DNA of 64,000 nucleotides from Primorskyibacter aestuariivivens (GTDB lineage: Bacteria > Pseudomonadota > Alphaproteobacteria > Rhodobacterales > Rhodobacteraceae): NCBI RefSeq assembly GCF_028023675.1, contig NZ_JAQIOZ010000002.1, forward strand, positions 17,268 through 81,267, in the 5' to 3' direction. This document shows positions 61,962-64,000 of the stretch, piece by piece; position 1 is the stretch's first letter, and each line of letters starts with the position of its first letter. The notes under the pieces are model-generated. The model ran no database searches. It worked only from the letters and a program-made list of their open reading frames with translations, and had not been told where the DNA came from. The translations under genes and the position numbers were made by a program.

Positions 61962-63167
61962 ATGCCCGGCCCAACCACGCTACTTGTAGGCACCACCAAG
62001 GGTGCCTTTGTGCTCACCAGCGATGCGCCGCGCGCGGTCTGGGACGTCTCGGGCCCGCATTGCGGCGGCTGGGCGATCAACCACATGGCCAGCGACCCCG
62101 GGACCGGCGCGCTCTGGGCCGCGGGCGGCGGGGAATGGTCCGGTGCGGGTGTCTGGCGCTCGTCTGACGGGGGCGCATCATGGACCCTGTCCAAGCTGGC
62201 CAATGGCAAATTCGATCAGTGGCTGCGCGATGACCCGGAGATGGCCGCGCAATTCGGCATGGAACCGGACCCGCCCGCCCCCTTCACCGACGAGATCGAG
62301 GCGCTCTGGTCCATCCGGCGCGCCCATGGGCGGCTCTATGCCGGGGCCAAACCCGCCACGCTGTTTGTGAGCGAGGATGAGGGCGAGAGCTGGACCAAAC
62401 TGCCCGCGCTCAACGACCACCCCTCTGCCGACAGCTGGCAACCGGGGGCGGCCGGGCTGACCCTTCATACGATTGTCACCGACCCGGGGGACCCGGACAA
62501 GCTCTGGCTTGGGATTTCCGCCGCCGGTGTCTTTGCCTCCGAGGATGGCGGGCAAAGCTGGGAACGGCGCAACCGGCGCAGCAACACGGGTGGCGAGACA
62601 GACGCGCATACGCATAGCGACGCGCCGCAGCTGGGGGAATGCGACGGCGATGTGGGCTATTGCTTGCATAACATGGTGCGCGCGGACCTGCCCACCGGTA
62701 CGGACCTGCTCTATCAACAAAACCATCACGGCGTGTTTCGCAGCGCCGATGGCGGGCGCAGCTGGGATGACATCACCACGGGGTTGCCATCCCATTTCGG
62801 CTTTCCCATTGCGGTGCATCCCCATGACCCGCAAACCATCTGGACCCTGCCGCTCAATGGCGATTCCCAGGGCCGGTTCCCGCCTGATGCCTCGGCGGCG
62901 GTCTGGAAATCCACCGATGGCGGCGACGGCTGGGACAAGAAGCAGGACGGATTGCCGGTGCAAAACTGTTTTTTCACCGTTCTGCGCCAATCCATGGCCA
63001 CCGATCAACACGAGCCCGCCGGAGTCTATTTCGGCACCAACTCCGGGTCGGTCTTTGCCAGCACGAATGAGGGCGAGACATGGCAGGACATTGCCAGCCA
63101 TCTGCCGACGATCCTGTGCGTCGAGGTGCTGCAACAGGCCAAAGGCAATACCGACGGCGGGCTGTAG
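61962..63167 (+). CDS. BNR-repeat/sialidase-like beta-propeller protein
   Basis: A 401-residue protein made of beta-propeller repeats. Asp-box-like motifs are visible: SSDGGASW, SEDEGESW, SEDGGQSW, SADGGRSW, STDGGDGW and STNEGETW. It starts MPGPTTLLVGTTKGAFVLTSD after an AGGAGGAG site and lacks an obvious signal peptide. A His-rich segment (TDAHTHSDAP) is present in the middle. Homologues are annotated as exo-alpha-sialidase-like or VPS10-like proteins, mostly without proven activity. The tRNA gene follows 21 bases after its stop. Confidence 0.85.
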   Translation: MPGPTTLLVGTTKGAFVLTSDAPRAVWDVSGPHCGGWAINHMASDPGTGALWAAGGGEWSGAGVWRSSDGGASWTLSKLANGKFDQWLRDDPEMAAQFGMEPDPPAPFTDEIEALWSIRRAHGRLYAGAKPATLFVSEDEGESWTKLPALNDHPSADSWQPGAAGLTLHTIVTDPGDPDKLWLGISAAGVFASEDGGQSWERRNRRSNTGGETDAHTHSDAPQLGECDGDVGYCLHNMVRADLPTGTDLLYQQNHHGVFRSADGGRSWDDITTGLPSHFGFPIAVHPHDPQTIWTLPLNGDSQGRFPPDASAAVWKSTDGGDGWDKKQDGLPVQNCFFTVLRQSMATDQHEPAGVYFGTNSGSVFASTNEGETWQDIASHLPTILCVEVLQQAKGNTDGGL

Positions 63168-63188
63168 TCTAAGGCTGAGGGAGAGAGG

Positions 63189-63265
<77 letters not shown>

Positions 63266-63448
63266 ACGGTGCGCGGTGGGTAAGACAGCGGGCATGGCGC
63301 GTCAAGCCAAAAAGCGCCCGAAAACCGCATTTTCCGTCTTGTCACAAGCCCTGTCGGCGCCCCTGCCCGGGCCGCAAAAATTCCACGTTTTTTTGTGTCA
63401 TTTGGTCTTGATCACCGTGACCACTCCGCGTAATACGACGCGCACCGT

Positions 63449-63523
63449 TGGGGTGTAGCCAAGTGGTAAGGCAGCTGTTTTTGGTACAGTGTATCGTAGG
63501 TTCGAATCCTACCACCCCAGCCA
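63449..63523 (+). tRNA. tRNA-Gln (anticodon TTG)
   Basis: A 75-base tRNA with acceptor stem TGGGGTG / CACCCCA, anticodon loop TTTTGGT (anticodon TTG), T loop TTCGAAT and encoded CCA at the 3' end. The first pair T-A is characteristic of glutamine tRNAs. Its 3' end is directly followed by non-coding, atypical DNA. Confidence 0.97.
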
Positions 63524-63864
63524 TCTCCTTCAGAGCTTTACTGTGATCGCAGGCTCAGGCCGCACCGTGGTGGAAATGCCCCTCGGAATGCCCCTGCCGC
63601 ACGGTACCTTCCCCGCCTCCTGAACATGACCCACACCAGTGCTGCTCTACGGGGGCTTGGCGAGGCTGTTTCGGACGTTCAATCGGCCCAGCCAGACAGC
63701 TATGGAGAGGAATAGGTCTCTGTAAGGGGGATATAAGAATAATAGGTATAAGTAATGGATGGATAAGAAGGAAGAGAGAGGGAGGGGAGAGAGGACCGTG
63801 GAAGGAGGATTCTTATCCATCTCGTTAATAGTTATAAGTAATAGATAAGAGGAGGGAGGCTAGG
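63524..63864. other. Non-coding, AT- and purine-rich stretch after tRNA-Gln
   Basis: No gene is supported in this 341-base stretch. The second half (from about 63715) is strongly purine-rich and far less GC-rich than the rest of the window. It contains inverted GATGGATAAGAA (63758-63769) and TTCTTATCCATC (63810-63821) and two similar TATAAGTAAT segments (63747-63756 and 63833-63842). A position just after a tRNA and before an insertion sequence suggests foreign DNA. Confidence 0.65.
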
Positions 63865-64000
63865 TGTTTGATCCCACGGTATGATGGTGTGATTTTTTCT
63901 CAGGAATTGAAGGAAGCATTATGGGACAAGTTCGTCACGGGAGCGCCACGACCACGTACGCCGTCAGAGCTGCAATACAGCGATCGCAAGCTTCGCTCGC
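63865..64000 (+). mobile_element. IS481-family insertion sequence, left end (truncated by the window)
   Basis: A transposase of IS481 type begins at 63921. The likely left end is TGTTTGATCCCACGG from 63865. Just before it stands GCTAGG, matching the NCTAGN target preference known for IS481 of Bordetella. The right end and its duplicate target lie outside the window. Confidence 0.7.
63921..64000 (+). CDS. IS481-family transposase (3' partial)
   Basis: The first 26 residues are visible, beginning MGQVRHGSATTTYAV and continuing RAAIQRSQASL. This N-terminus is characteristic of transposases common in Rhodobacteraceae that have an HTH domain followed by an rve-type DDE integrase core. AAGGAAG lies upstream of the ATG. 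The catalytic part is beyond the window, so intactness cannot be judged. Confidence 0.8.
   Translation, partial: MGQVRHGSATTTYAVRAAIQRSQASL

Noticed and set aside
63626..63715. 29-codon frame after tRNA-Gln beginning MTHTSAALRGLGEAV
   Set aside because: Too short, no ribosome site, no recognised family; at most a remnant in the atypical region.

Overview
The window looks like a core chromosomal segment of a marine Rhodobacteraceae (Roseobacter-group) alphaproteobacterium. The DNA is GC-rich and coding-dense. Several gene orders are typical of that family: accB-accC-aat-DUF2155-mlaD-NDUFA12, clpX downstream of clpP, a GapR (DUF2312) protein, FnrL divergent from hemN, a CycM-type anchored cytochrome c, hemP, and the ligase-associated exonuclease/ATP-dependent ligase pair. 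This assignment rests on recognised protein families and synteny, not on a database search.

Left part (1-17 kb): a DNA-repair pair (partial ligase-associated exonuclease and ATP-dependent ligase), oligoendopeptidase F, an EF-hand protein, small redox and zinc-finger proteins, and two tandem secreted LysM-plus-solute-binding proteins. These are followed by xseA divergent from purD, gapR, and a sulfur module of two half-size YeeE/YedE proteins plus a DUF442 phosphatase/sulfurtransferase-like protein.

Middle-left (17-30 kb): an orphan FliM/FliN-domain protein, a three-gene overlapping signalling operon (response regulator, small membrane protein, symporter-histidine kinase), and an XRE/DUF2083 regulator divergent from a complete five-gene branched-chain-amino-acid-type ABC uptake operon. 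An AMP-binding acyl-CoA synthetase follows.

Middle (30-47 kb): accBC and the conserved genes after it, a TetR/CPBP pair with a clear palindromic operator, clpP/clpX, and a photolyase-like protein whose two domains appear in swapped order. Three capsule genes (kpsS, kpsD-like, kpsC) sit on the plus strand between ribE and ribD on the minus strand. nrdR lies upstream of ribD. The gap after kpsC carries two unusual palindromic elements.

Right part (47-64 kb): a GST (YghU type), an EEP-family hydrolase, a DMT permease, a methylguanine methyltransferase, two unrecognised genes (one encoding a secreted cysteine-rich protein), pheA, and cycM. Then come a complete yejABEF peptide ABC operon, hemN/fnrL with a shared FNR box, and hemP with a coupled 47-residue reading frame. 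The window ends with two tRNA genes. After tRNA-Gln the DNA becomes AT- and purine-rich and non-coding, and an IS481-type transposase begins at the right edge, so this looks like the boundary of an accessory region. No CRISPR array, rRNA or recognisable riboswitch was seen.
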